Of a DNA stretch of 64,000 nucleotides, positions 1-7,710 are shown piece by piece. Within the stretch, counting starts at the first letter, position 1; each line of letters starts with the position of its first letter. Below the pieces are notes generated by a model that was not told the DNA's origin, did no database searches, and saw only the letters and a list, made by a program, of their open reading frames with translations. The translations under genes were made by a program, and so were the position numbers. Source of the DNA: Mycobacterium sherrisii (GTDB lineage: Bacteria > Actinomycetota > Actinomycetes > Mycobacteriales > Mycobacteriaceae); contig NZ_LQPT01000019.1 of the NCBI RefSeq assembly GCF_002102355.1, forward strand, positions 1 to 64,000, in the 5' to 3' direction.

Positions 1-74
1 ACGGGCAGAAGGTGCAGACCGCGGGCAGCAACATGGCCAGCACCGACAGCGCCGTCGGGTCCAGCTGGGCCTGA
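1..74 (+). CDS. WXG100 (EsxN/EsxI-type) protein, 3' end only
   Basis: The reading frame entering the window encodes 23 residues ending in DSAVGSSWA and a TGA stop. The tail GQKVQTAGSNMASTDSAVGSSWA-type sequence closely matches the C-terminus I recall for the M. tuberculosis EsxI/EsxN group of small ESX-5-secreted WXG100 proteins. M. tuberculosis also has esxI/esxJ close to trcR, so the position fits. Only the last quarter of a roughly 94-residue protein is present, so which paralogue it is cannot be told. A strong hairpin terminator follows directly. Confidence 0.75.
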   Translation, partial: GQKVQTAGSNMASTDSAVGSSWA

Positions 75-90
75 CACCGCTGGCTTCAGG

Positions 91-130
91 CGGGGCCGCA
101 CACCACACGGTGTGCGGCCCCGTTCTTTTG
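91..130 (+). terminator. Strong intrinsic-type terminator after the esx gene
   Basis: A perfect 14-bp stem (CGGGGCCGCACACC at 91-104 pairing with 109-122) closes a 4-nt loop ACAC and is followed by TTCTTTT. It lies 17 bp after the esx stop codon. Such clear hairpin plus T-run terminators are uncommon in mycobacteria. It should insulate trcR from esx transcription. Confidence 0.85.
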
Positions 131-246
131 TCGGGCCGCCGATCCCTATCGTGTTTGCCGAGCTCGCCCACCCGAGCCTGGGGAAGATTTGAGGACGCTA
201 TGAAGTCCGTGACAACCCGATAAGCGTCTTGCCAGAATGAAACGAC

Positions 247-1038
247 ATGACAGCATCGCCGGGGTACGCGGGCAGCGCGGGCAGCGCGGCCAGCCAGAGA
301 CCGCGCCAAGCCATCCTTGGGCAGCTACCCAGGATCTATCGCGCTGACGGCTCGCCGATCCGGGTGCTGCTGGTCGACGACGAACCCGCGCTGACCAACC
401 TGGTGAAGATGGCCCTGCACTACGAGGGCTGGGTGGTCGAAATCGCCCACAACGGGCGTGAAGCGCTGGCCAAATTCGAGCGAGCCACCCCCGACGTCCT
501 GGTCCTCGACATCATGCTTCCGGACATGGACGGCCTGCGGATCCTGCAGCGGATCCGCGAATCCGACGTCTACACCCCCACGCTGTTCCTCACGGCCCGC
601 GATTCGGTCATGGACCGGGTCACCGGTCTCACCGCGGGCGCTGGCGACTACATGACGAAGCCGTTCAGTCTGGAGGAACTGGTCGCGCGCCTGCGGGGGT
701 TGCTACGCCGGTCCAGTCAGCTGTCGCCGCCGGCTCCGGAAGCCCTGAAGGTCGGCGACCTTCGGCTCGACACCGCCAGCCGCGAGGTCACCCGCGACGG
801 CACCGCGATCGCGCTGTCGTCCACCGAGTTCGAACTGTTGCGCTTCTTGATGCGCAACCCGCGCCGCGCTCTGAGCCGCACCGAAATCCTCGACCGCGTG
901 TGGAACTATGATTTCGCCGGGCGAACCAGCATCGTCGACCTGTACATCTCGTATCTGAGGAAGAAAATTGACTCCGGGCGTGAGCCGATGATCCACACCG
1001 TTCGCGGCGTTGGATACATGCTGCGGCCGCCGGAATGA
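247..1038 (+). CDS. trcR: Two-component response regulator TrcR
   Basis: OmpR/PhoB-family DNA-binding response regulator, partner of the sensor kinase encoded next. The receiver domain spans about residues 38-155, with the acidic pair VDDEP near its start, the phospho-acceptor Asp88 in VLDIMLPDMDG and the conserved Lys in MTKPF. A winged-helix domain (about 165-260) ends the protein. It is 263 residues long, against about 257 in M. tuberculosis, and has a low-complexity Gly/Ala/Ser N-terminus. The stop overlaps the trcS start (ATGA), so the pair is translationally coupled. In M. tuberculosis TrcR activates its own promoter through an AT-rich site. The 170 bp upstream is the likely equivalent, but I did not identify the site itself. 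Confidence 0.92.
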   Translation: MTASPGYAGSAGSAASQRPRQAILGQLPRIYRADGSPIRVLLVDDEPALTNLVKMALHYEGWVVEIAHNGREALAKFERATPDVLVLDIMLPDMDGLRILQRIRESDVYTPTLFLTARDSVMDRVTGLTAGAGDYMTKPFSLEELVARLRGLLRRSSQLSPPAPEALKVGDLRLDTASREVTRDGTAIALSSTEFELLRFLMRNPRRALSRTEILDRVWNYDFAGRTSIVDLYISYLRKKIDSGREPMIHTVRGVGYMLRPPE

Positions 1039-2543
1039 CCCGCCAGCGTAATACTCCTTCGTGGTTCCCCCGGTCCCTGCGCCGCCAACTACTGCTGGGC
1101 GTGCTGACGGTCGTCACCGTGGTCTTGGTGACCGTCGGCATCGTCTCGGTGCTCAGCCTGCGCGGCTACGTCACCGCGATCAGCGACGCCGACGTCGCCG
1201 AATCCCTTGACGCCCTGAGCAACTCGTACAACCGATACCAGAACGGGGAACACACCTCGGCGCACCGCCGGACCCCGCCGGTGTCGCAGGCGATGCTCGA
1301 GTTCACCGGGCAGACACCGGGAAACCTGATCGCGATATTGCATGACGGCGTCGTCATCGGCACGGCGGTGTTCTCCGAGGACCAGCCGAAGCCCGCACCG
1401 CCGGACGTCGTCAGTGCGATCGAGGCACAATCCTGGTCCGACGGGCCGCCCCGCACCATCCGGATGGGCAGCCTGGGCGCCTACCGCGTCGACAGCCGGA
1501 TCGAGGGATCCGACCTGCTGATCGTCGGGATGTCGGTGCAACTCGCCGACCAAATCATCGCCCGTAAATACATCACCACCACCGTGCTCGTCGCGACCGC
1601 ACTGTTGGTCACCGCGGGGCTCACCGCGTGGCTGGTCGGTTACACCCTTCGCCCGCTGCGCCGGGTTGCCGCGACCGCCGCGGAAGTCGCCGCGATGCCG
1701 CTCACCGGCGACGACCACCGGATCAGCGTGCGAGTCCGGGAGGAAGACACCGACCCGGACAACGAAGTCGGAATCGTGGGGCACACGCTGAACCGGTTGC
1801 TGGACAACGTCGATAGCGCGCTGGCGCATCGGGTCGACTCCGACATGCGGATGCGGCAATTCCTCACCGACGCCAGCCACGAGTTGCGGACCCCGCTCGC
1901 GGCGATTCAGGGTTACGCCGAGCTGACCCGCCAGGACAGTTCGGCGCTGCCGCCGACCACCGAATACGCGTTGGCCCGCATCGAATCCGAAGCGCGTCGC
2001 ATGGCCCTGCTGGTCGAAGAGCTGCTGCTGCTCTCCCGGCTCGGCGAGGGTGAAGACCTGCAGAACGAAGATGTCGATTTGGGCGACCTCGCCATGAACG
2101 CGGTCAACGACATCGCCGTCGCGGCACCTACCCATCGTTGGCTCAAAAACCTTCCAGAAGAACCGGTTTGGGTGCGCGGCGACCACGCCCGGCTGCACCA
2201 GCTGCTCAGCAACCTGCTCAACAACGCCCGGTTGCACACCCCGCCCGGTGTCACGGTGACCACCGCGATCGTCTGTCACCGTGACGATCCGGCCGCCCCG
2301 TACGCCGAACTCACCGTCGCCGACGACGGCCCCGGCATCGACCCGGAGCTGCTGCCGCGGTTGTTCGAGCGGTTCGTTCGCGGGGACGCCTCCCGGTTCG
2401 ACAGCTCGGGCATCGGGCTGGGTCTTGCCATTGTCAGTTCGATCGTCAAGGCGCATCATGGCTCCGTCGATGCCGAATCCGCGCAGGGCCGAACGGTGTT
2501 CCGGGTCCGTCTCCCCCTGACCGACGGGCCGATTCCCGACTGA
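1035..2543 (+). CDS. trcS: Sensor histidine kinase TrcS
   Basis: Membrane sensor kinase that phosphorylates TrcR. Two transmembrane helices (about residues 18-42 and 182-203) flank a sensor domain of about 140 residues outside the membrane. A HAMP linker (about 204-265) follows, then the HisKA dimerisation helix with phospho-acceptor His282 in DASHELRTP. The ATPase domain shows the N box NLLNNARLHTP, G1 box DDGPGID and G2 box GIGLGLAIV. Length 502 matches the family (about 509 in M. tuberculosis). The start overlaps trcR by 4 nt. The signal sensed by TrcS is not known to me. Confidence 0.92.
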   Translation: MTRQRNTPSWFPRSLRRQLLLGVLTVVTVVLVTVGIVSVLSLRGYVTAISDADVAESLDALSNSYNRYQNGEHTSAHRRTPPVSQAMLEFTGQTPGNLIAILHDGVVIGTAVFSEDQPKPAPPDVVSAIEAQSWSDGPPRTIRMGSLGAYRVDSRIEGSDLLIVGMSVQLADQIIARKYITTTVLVATALLVTAGLTAWLVGYTLRPLRRVAATAAEVAAMPLTGDDHRISVRVREEDTDPDNEVGIVGHTLNRLLDNVDSALAHRVDSDMRMRQFLTDASHELRTPLAAIQGYAELTRQDSSALPPTTEYALARIESEARRMALLVEELLLLSRLGEGEDLQNEDVDLGDLAMNAVNDIAVAAPTHRWLKNLPEEPVWVRGDHARLHQLLSNLLNNARLHTPPGVTVTTAIVCHRDDPAAPYAELTVADDGPGIDPELLPRLFERFVRGDASRFDSSGIGLGLAIVSSIVKAHHGSVDAESAQGRTVFRVRLPLTDGPIPD

Positions 2544-2758
2544 CGGACCCGCGCGTCCGCGACATCTGCTGCGGCGCGGGAGGGTCAACAAAGGGTAAGA
2601 AAGACCGCATCAGCGGCGGTCAAGCCGTAAAGAAAGCGTTAAGGGGCGGCGCCGGGAGTAGCCGGCGAGCTTAACCTCGGTCGTGGCCTCCTCCGAGGTC
2701 AGGTCACTGATGCCCGAGAACTGTCTGGCATCGATCAGTCATCTAACGAAAGACAAAC
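2544..2758 (+). promoter_or_regulatory. kdp operon upstream region with GTAA(A)GAAAG repeats
   Basis: This 215-bp gap between trcS and the kdp genes holds two direct repeats, GTAAGAAAG at 2595-2603 and GTAAAGAAAG at 2627-2636. They are 32 bp apart, about three helical turns, and are followed by GTTAAGG. They are A-rich islands in a GC-rich background and are candidate binding sites for KdpE (or TrcR). Further down, CCTCGG (2674-2679 region) and CCGAGG can pair as a hairpin in the leader. The assignment to KdpE is inference from position and helical spacing. Confidence 0.4.
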
Positions 2759-2836
2759 ATGTCCGTGGTGATTTACCTCGTGTTGACTGCGGCGGTGTTC
2801 GTCGCGCTTGGCCTGACGCTGAGGCTGGGCTCATGA
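2759..2836 (+). CDS. 25-residue predicted membrane peptide upstream of KdpF
   Basis: ATG at 2759 opens a 25-codon frame, [20 protein letters not shown] followed by LRLGS, which is one hydrophobic helix with a basic end. Its TGA overlaps the kdpF ATG (ATGA), the same coupling used by kdpC/kdpD and kdpD/kdpE. I recall similar unnamed peptides ahead of kdpF in other actinobacterial kdp operons, but cannot confirm that here. The ribosome-binding site is weak (GAAAG). It could be a subunit-like partner of the KdpFABC complex, or a leader peptide that sets translation of kdpF. It is not an annotated Kdp subunit. Confidence 0.55.
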   Translation: MSVVIYLVLTAAVFVALGLTLRLGS

Positions 2837-2922
2837 GCATCGCCAACACCGTGGGACTCATCCTGTCCGTGCTGATCGCCCTGTTGCTGGGTGCCGCGCT
2901 GATGTACCCGGAGCGCTTCTAG
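2833..2922 (+). CDS. kdpF: KdpF, small subunit of the K+-transporting ATPase
   Basis: A 29-residue single-helix peptide with the typical KdpF ending ALMYPERF. In the E. coli-type complex KdpF sits against KdpA in the membrane and stabilises KdpFABC. A longer in-frame extension back to 2683 is rejected because it is not hydrophobic and KdpF proteins are about 29-30 residues. The start overlaps the upstream 25-codon ORF by 4 nt, and the stop TAG shares its last base with the kdpA GTG. Confidence 0.85.
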   Translation: MSIANTVGLILSVLIALLLGAALMYPERF

Positions 2923-4592
2923 TGAGCGCCACCGCGGCCGGCGTGGTTTTCCTTGCACTGTTGGTCATAGCCCTGGCCGTCGTCCACGTGCCGCTGGGCG
3001 ACTACATGTATCGCGTCTACAGCGCCCAAAGCCATTCGCGTGCAGAAAAATTCATCTACCGGCTGATCGGCGCCGACCCCGAGGCCGAGCAAACCTGGAA
3101 GACGTATGCCCGTAGCGCACTGGCCTTTTCGGCGGTGAGCGTCGTCTTCCTGTTCGTTCTGCAACTCGTGCAGGACAAATTGCCGCTGCACCTGCACGAC
3201 GCGGGAACGAAGATGACACCGGCGCTGGCGTGGAACACCGCGATCAGCTTCGTCACCAACACCAACTGGCAGTCCTACTCGGGCGAATCGACGATGGGCC
3301 ACCTGGTCCAGATGGCCGGCCTGGCGGTACAAAACTTCGTGTCCGCCGCGGTGGGCATGGCCGTCGCCGTCGCGCTGGTTCGCGGATTCGCCCGGCACCG
3401 CACCAACGAGTTGGGCAATTTCTGGGCCGACCTCACCCGCGGCACCCTGCGCATCCTGTTGCCGATCTCGGTGCTGGGCGCCCTGATCCTGTTGGCAGGT
3501 GGCGTCATCCAGAACTTCCATCTCAACGATCAGGTCGTCACCACGTTGGCCGGGGCCCCGCAAACCCTCCCCGGCGGGCCCGTCGCCAGCCAAGAGGCAA
3601 TCAAGCTGTTGGGCACCAACGGCGGCGGGTTCTACAACGCCAACTCCGCCCACCCCTTCGAAAACGCCACCGCGTGGACCAACTGGGTCGAGATCTTCCT
3701 GCTGTTGGTCATCAGCTTCTCCATGCCGCGCACCTTCGGCCGGATGGTCAACAGCAAGAGGCAGGGCTATGCGATCGCCGCGGTCGTCAGCGTCCTGGCC
3801 GTCCTGAGCGTCAGCCTCATGATGCTGTTCCAGCTGCAGCACCACGGCACGGTGCCAACCGCGGTGGGCGCCTCCTACGAGGGCGTCGAGCAGCGTTTCG
3901 GCGTGGCCGATTCGGCGATCTTCGCCGATGCCACCACGCTGACCTCAACCGGCGCAGTCGATTCCACCCACGACTCCTACACCAGCCTGGGCGGCATGAT
4001 GACGATGTTCAACATGCAACTCGGTGAGGTCGCCCCCGGCGGCGTCGGTTCGGGCCTGTACGGCATCTTGATCCTCGCGGTCATCACGGTGTTCGTCGCC
4101 GGGTTGATGGTCGGCCGGACGCCGGAATACCTCGGCAAGAAGATCAGCCCGCACGAAATGAAGCTGGCTGCCGGGTATTTCCTGATCACCCCGCTGATCG
4201 TGCTGCTCGGCACCGCCAGCGCGATGGCGTTACCGGGCGAGCGCGCCGGCATGGCCAACACCGGACCGCACGGCCTGTCCGAGGTGCTGTACGCCTTCAC
4301 CTCGGCGGCCAACAACAACGGTTCCGCCTTCGCCGGGCTGTCGGCCAACACGGTCTGGTGGAACACCGCGTTGGGGTTGGCGATGGTCTTCGGCCGATTC
4401 CTGCCGATGATTCTTGTTCTTGCGCTGGCCGGTTCGCTTGCGCGCCAAGGGATGACGCCCGCATCGAGCGGGACGCTCCTCACCCATCGGCCGCAGTTCG
4501 TCGGCCTGGTGGTGGGGGTGACGGTCATTCTGGTTGCCCTTACCTTCCTGCCCGCGCTGGCGCTCGGGCCACTCGCCGAAGGGATTCATTAA
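2922..4592 (+). CDS. kdpA: K+-transporting ATPase potassium-binding subunit KdpA
   Basis: Integral membrane subunit that binds and conducts K+ in the high-affinity KdpFABC pump, used when external potassium is low. It has 556 residues and about ten transmembrane helices. Family selectivity-filter loops are visible: [31 protein letters not shown] and [12 protein letters not shown]. The GTG start overlaps the last base of the kdpF stop codon, and only one base separates its stop from kdpB. Length matches the family. Confidence 0.95.
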   Translation: MSATAAGVVFLALLVIALAVVHVPLGDYMYRVYSAQSHSRAEKFIYRLIGADPEAEQTWKTYARSALAFSAVSVVFLFVLQLVQDKLPLHLHDAGTKMTPALAWNTAISFVTNTNWQSYSGESTMGHLVQMAGLAVQNFVSAAVGMAVAVALVRGFARHRTNELGNFWADLTRGTLRILLPISVLGALILLAGGVIQNFHLNDQVVTTLAGAPQTLPGGPVASQEAIKLLGTNGGGFYNANSAHPFENATAWTNWVEIFLLLVISFSMPRTFGRMVNSKRQGYAIAAVVSVLAVLSVSLMMLFQLQHHGTVPTAVGASYEGVEQRFGVADSAIFADATTLTSTGAVDSTHDSYTSLGGMMTMFNMQLGEVAPGGVGSGLYGILILAVITVFVAGLMVGRTPEYLGKKISPHEMKLAAGYFLITPLIVLLGTASAMALPGERAGMANTGPHGLSEVLYAFTSAANNNGSAFAGLSANTVWWNTALGLAMVFGRFLPMILVLALAGSLARQGMTPASSGTLLTHRPQFVGLVVGVTVILVALTFLPALALGPLAEGIH

Positions 4593-4593
4593 A

Positions 4594-6768
4594 GTGACCA
4601 CCGTAACGGATTCGCGCACTCGCCGGCCCGCCGCGCACGCCCCGGGCGGAAAACTTCAGGGCGGGCTGCTGGACCCCGCGCTGCTGCTGAAGTCGTTGCC
4701 GGACGCGGTGCGCAAGCTCGATCCGCGCACGTTGTGGCGCAACCCGGTGATGTTCATCGTCGAGATCGGTGCCGTCTGGTCGACGGTGCTTGCCGTCGGC
4801 GAGAACAGCTGGTTCAGCTGGCTCACCGTGTTCTGGCTATGGCTGACAGTGCTTTTCGCGAACCTCGCCGAAGCGGTCGCCGAGGGGCGCGGCAAGGCGC
4901 AGGCCGACACCCTGCGCAAGTCCAAGGCCGACACCGTCGCACGCCGCCTCGTCGGCTGGCGACCCGGCGCAGCGGACGGAACCGCCGGGAACGAGACCGT
5001 GGAAGAGATCGCCGCGCCACTGCTGCAACAGGGTGACTTCGTGGTCGTCACCGCGGGTGAGGTCATTCCCGGCGATGGCGACGTGGTGGAAGGCATTGCG
5101 TCGGTGGATGAATCGGCCATCACCGGCGAATCGGCCCCGGTGATTCGTGAGTCCGGCGGCGACCGCTCCGCGGTGACCGGCGGCACCACGGTGCTCTCCG
5201 ACCGCATCGTCGTCAAGATCACCCAAAAGCCCGGCGAGAGCTTCGTGGACCGGATGATCGCCCTCGTCGAGGGCGCCAACCGGCAGAAGACCCCCAACGA
5301 GATCGCCCTGAACATCCTGCTGGCCGCGTTGACCATCATCTTCGTCTTCGCGGTCGCCACGCTGCAGCCCCTGGCGATCTACTCCAAGGTGAACAACCCC
5401 GGTGTCCCCGACAGCTCGGCGCTGAGCTCGGACGGGATCAGTGGCATCGTGCTGGTGTCGCTGCTGGTGTGTCTGATTCCGACCACCATCGGCGCGCTGC
5501 TCTCGGCGATCGGGATCGCCGGCATGGACCGTCTCGTGCAACGCAACGTGCTGGCCATGTCGGGCCGGGCCGTCGAAGCGGCCGGTGACGTCAACACGCT
5601 GCTGCTGGACAAGACCGGAACGATCACGCTCGGGAATCGTCAAGCGTCGGAATTCATTCCGGTGTCCGGCGTGACCCACGCGGACCTGGCCGACGCCGCG
5701 CAGCTGTCCAGCCTCGCCGACGAAACCCCCGAAGGGCGCTCCATCGTGGTGTACGCCAAGCAGGCCTTCGGGCTGCGCGCGCGCACTCCCGGCGAGTTGT
5801 CCCACGCCACGTGGGTGGAATTCAGCGCGACCACCCGGATGTCGGGGGTGGACGTCGATGGCCGGCAGCTACGCAAGGGGGCGGCCAACTCCGTCTCGGA
5901 GTGGGTCCGCAGCCACGGCGGCAACGTCCCGGCCGAACTGGGCGAGACCGTCGACGGCATCTCCGCGGCCGGGGGCACCCCGCTGGTGGTCGGTCAGGTC
6001 GAGGGCGACGGAGACGCCGCAAAAGCTCGAGTGCTCGGCGTGATCCATCTCAAGGACGTGGTGAAGCAGGGCATGCGGGAACGCTTCGACGCCATGCGTC
6101 TGATGGGTATCCGCACGGTGATGATCACCGGCGATAACCCGTTGACCGCCAAGGCAATCGCCGACGAGGCCGGTGTGGACGACTTTTTGGCCGAGGCCAC
6201 CCCGGAAGACAAGATGATGCTGATCAAAAAGGAGCAGCAGGGCGGTCGGCTAGTGGCAATGACCGGTGACGGCACCAACGACGCTCCGGCTTTGGCTCAG
6301 GCCGACGTGGGTGTCGCGATGAACACCGGAACGTCGGCGGCCAAAGAGGCCGGCAACATGGTGGATTTGGACTCCGACCCCACCAAGCTGATCGAGATCG
6401 TCGAGATCGGTAAGCAATTGCTGATCACCCGGGGCGCGTTGACCACCTTCTCCATCGCCAACGACATCGCCAAATACTTCGCGATCATCCCGGCGATGTT
6501 CGTGACGATCTTCCCGGGCCTTGACCTGGTCAACGTGATGCGGTTGCACAGCCCGCAATCGGCGATCCTGTCCGCGGTCATCTTCAACGCGATCGTCATC
6601 GTCGCGCTGATTCCGTTGGCGCTGCGCGGTGTTCGATACACCCCGAGCCGCGCGTCGAAACTGCTCAGCCGCAACCTCTACATCTACGGACTGGGCGGCA
6701 TCCTCGCCCCGTTCGCGGGTATCAAGCTCATCGACTTGCTGGTTCAACTCCTCCCCGGGATGGCCTAA
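4594..6768 (+). CDS. kdpB: K+-transporting ATPase catalytic subunit KdpB
   Basis: P-type ATPase subunit that hydrolyses ATP to drive K+ uptake through KdpA. It shows the actuator motif TGES, the phosphorylated Asp in DKTGTIT, the nucleotide-domain and hinge motif GDGTNDAPA, and a Ser/Thr-rich N-terminal tail. The GTG at 4594 gives 724 residues (about 709 in M. tuberculosis). An in-frame extension back to 4534 would run through the kdpA gene and is rejected. It follows kdpA by one base and directly abuts kdpC (TAA then ATG). Confidence 0.95.
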   Translation: MTTVTDSRTRRPAAHAPGGKLQGGLLDPALLLKSLPDAVRKLDPRTLWRNPVMFIVEIGAVWSTVLAVGENSWFSWLTVFWLWLTVLFANLAEAVAEGRGKAQADTLRKSKADTVARRLVGWRPGAADGTAGNETVEEIAAPLLQQGDFVVVTAGEVIPGDGDVVEGIASVDESAITGESAPVIRESGGDRSAVTGGTTVLSDRIVVKITQKPGESFVDRMIALVEGANRQKTPNEIALNILLAALTIIFVFAVATLQPLAIYSKVNNPGVPDSSALSSDGISGIVLVSLLVCLIPTTIGALLSAIGIAGMDRLVQRNVLAMSGRAVEAAGDVNTLLLDKTGTITLGNRQASEFIPVSGVTHADLADAAQLSSLADETPEGRSIVVYAKQAFGLRARTPGELSHATWVEFSATTRMSGVDVDGRQLRKGAANSVSEWVRSHGGNVPAELGETVDGISAAGGTPLVVGQVEGDGDAAKARVLGVIHLKDVVKQGMRERFDAMRLMGIRTVMITGDNPLTAKAIADEAGVDDFLAEATPEDKMMLIKKEQQGGRLVAMTGDGTNDAPALAQADVGVAMNTGTSAAKEAGNMVDLDSDPTKLIEIVEIGKQLLITRGALTTFSIANDIAKYFAIIPAMFVTIFPGLDLVNVMRLHSPQSAILSAVIFNAIVIVALIPLALRGVRYTPSRASKLLSRNLYIYGLGGILAPFAGIKLIDLLVQLLPGMA

Positions 6769-7710
6769 ATGAATGTCACCAACACCCTGCGCCAACATTG
6801 GGCCGCGCTGCGCGCACTGCTCGTCTTCACCGTGATCCTGGGTTTTGGCTACCCGCTGCTGATTTGGCTGATCGGGTTGATTCCGGGCCTACACGAGAAG
6901 GCGGAAGGTTCGCTGTTGTCGGTGGCCGGCAAGGCGATCGGCAGCACGCTGATCGGCCAGTCGTTCACCGATTCGTCCGGCAACCCACTGCCGCAGTACT
7001 TCCAGAGCCGGCCCTCGGCGGCGGGTAACAACGGGTACGACCCCACGGCCAGCGGCGGCAGCAACCTCGGGCCCGAAAGCGTGGTCGACACACCCGGCGA
7101 TCCGGCACTACTGGCGGCGGGTAAGTCCGCATCGGATGCCGGCTTCAAGCCGAGCCTGCTGACGCAGATCTGCACGCGCAGCATGTCCGTCGGGCAACTC
7201 GAGGGAGACAACAGGGCCCGGCCGTTCTGCACCGGAGGGGGTGTGGGCGCGGTGCTGTCGGTGATCGGCCCGCGGGATGCGCGTGGTTACGTCATCCACC
7301 CGACCCGGGTGGTCAGCGTCAACGAGCCGTGCGCGACGACCAAGCAGCCGTTCCTCGACTTGTACGAAGGTGTGCGGGTGGAGTGCGCGAAGTTCGGTGA
7401 AGACTATTCCAACGGCCAGATCATGCCGATTCGCGGTGCCGCCCCGGGCACCCCGCAGGTGCCCGCCGACGCCGTCACCGCCAGCGGCAGTGGCCTGGAT
7501 CCGGACATCTCGCCGGCCTACGCCGAGCTGCAGGTGCCCCGGGTCGCCAAGGCCCGGCACGTCAGCCCGGACCAGATCCGCGCGGTGTTGGCGCAGTACC
7601 GCGACGGCCGTGCGCTGGGGTTCTTCGGTGAGCCGACGGTCAATGTCTTGCAGCTCAACGCCGAACTCGACCACCGGTTCCCGACCACGAGTTGGTGGCT
7701 CGGGGGATGA
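6769..7710 (+). CDS. kdpC: K+-transporting ATPase subunit KdpC with a large insertion
   Basis: KdpC is the single-span subunit that stabilises the pump. The N-terminal helix (about 15-38), QSFTDSSGNPLPQYFQSRPS and the C-terminal part (VTASGSGLDPDISPAYA onward) are canonical. The protein is 313 residues instead of about 190. The extra length lies at about residues 105-225, just before VTASGSGLDP, and carries four cysteines (135, 154, 188, 206). KdpC's main body faces outside the membrane, so these could form disulfides. The frame stays open with normal codon use, so this is an insertion or divergent domain rather than a sequencing fault. The stop overlaps the kdpD start. Confidence 0.9.
   Translation: MNVTNTLRQHWAALRALLVFTVILGFGYPLLIWLIGLIPGLHEKAEGSLLSVAGKAIGSTLIGQSFTDSSGNPLPQYFQSRPSAAGNNGYDPTASGGSNLGPESVVDTPGDPALLAAGKSASDAGFKPSLLTQICTRSMSVGQLEGDNRARPFCTGGGVGAVLSVIGPRDARGYVIHPTRVVSVNEPCATTKQPFLDLYEGVRVECAKFGEDYSNGQIMPIRGAAPGTPQVPADAVTASGSGLDPDISPAYAELQVPRVAKARHVSPDQIRAVLAQYRDGRALGFFGEPTVNVLQLNAELDHRFPTTSWWLGG

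Noticed and set aside
1089-2591. A 500-codon open frame antisense to trcS
   Set aside because: It lies opposite a well-supported histidine kinase and has no recognisable domain. Long antisense frames are common in high-GC coding DNA.
7081-7443. KdpC insertion as a frameshift or sequencing error
   Set aside because: The frame stays open through the insertion, the canonical C-terminal domain resumes in frame, and the junctions with kdpB and kdpD are normal.
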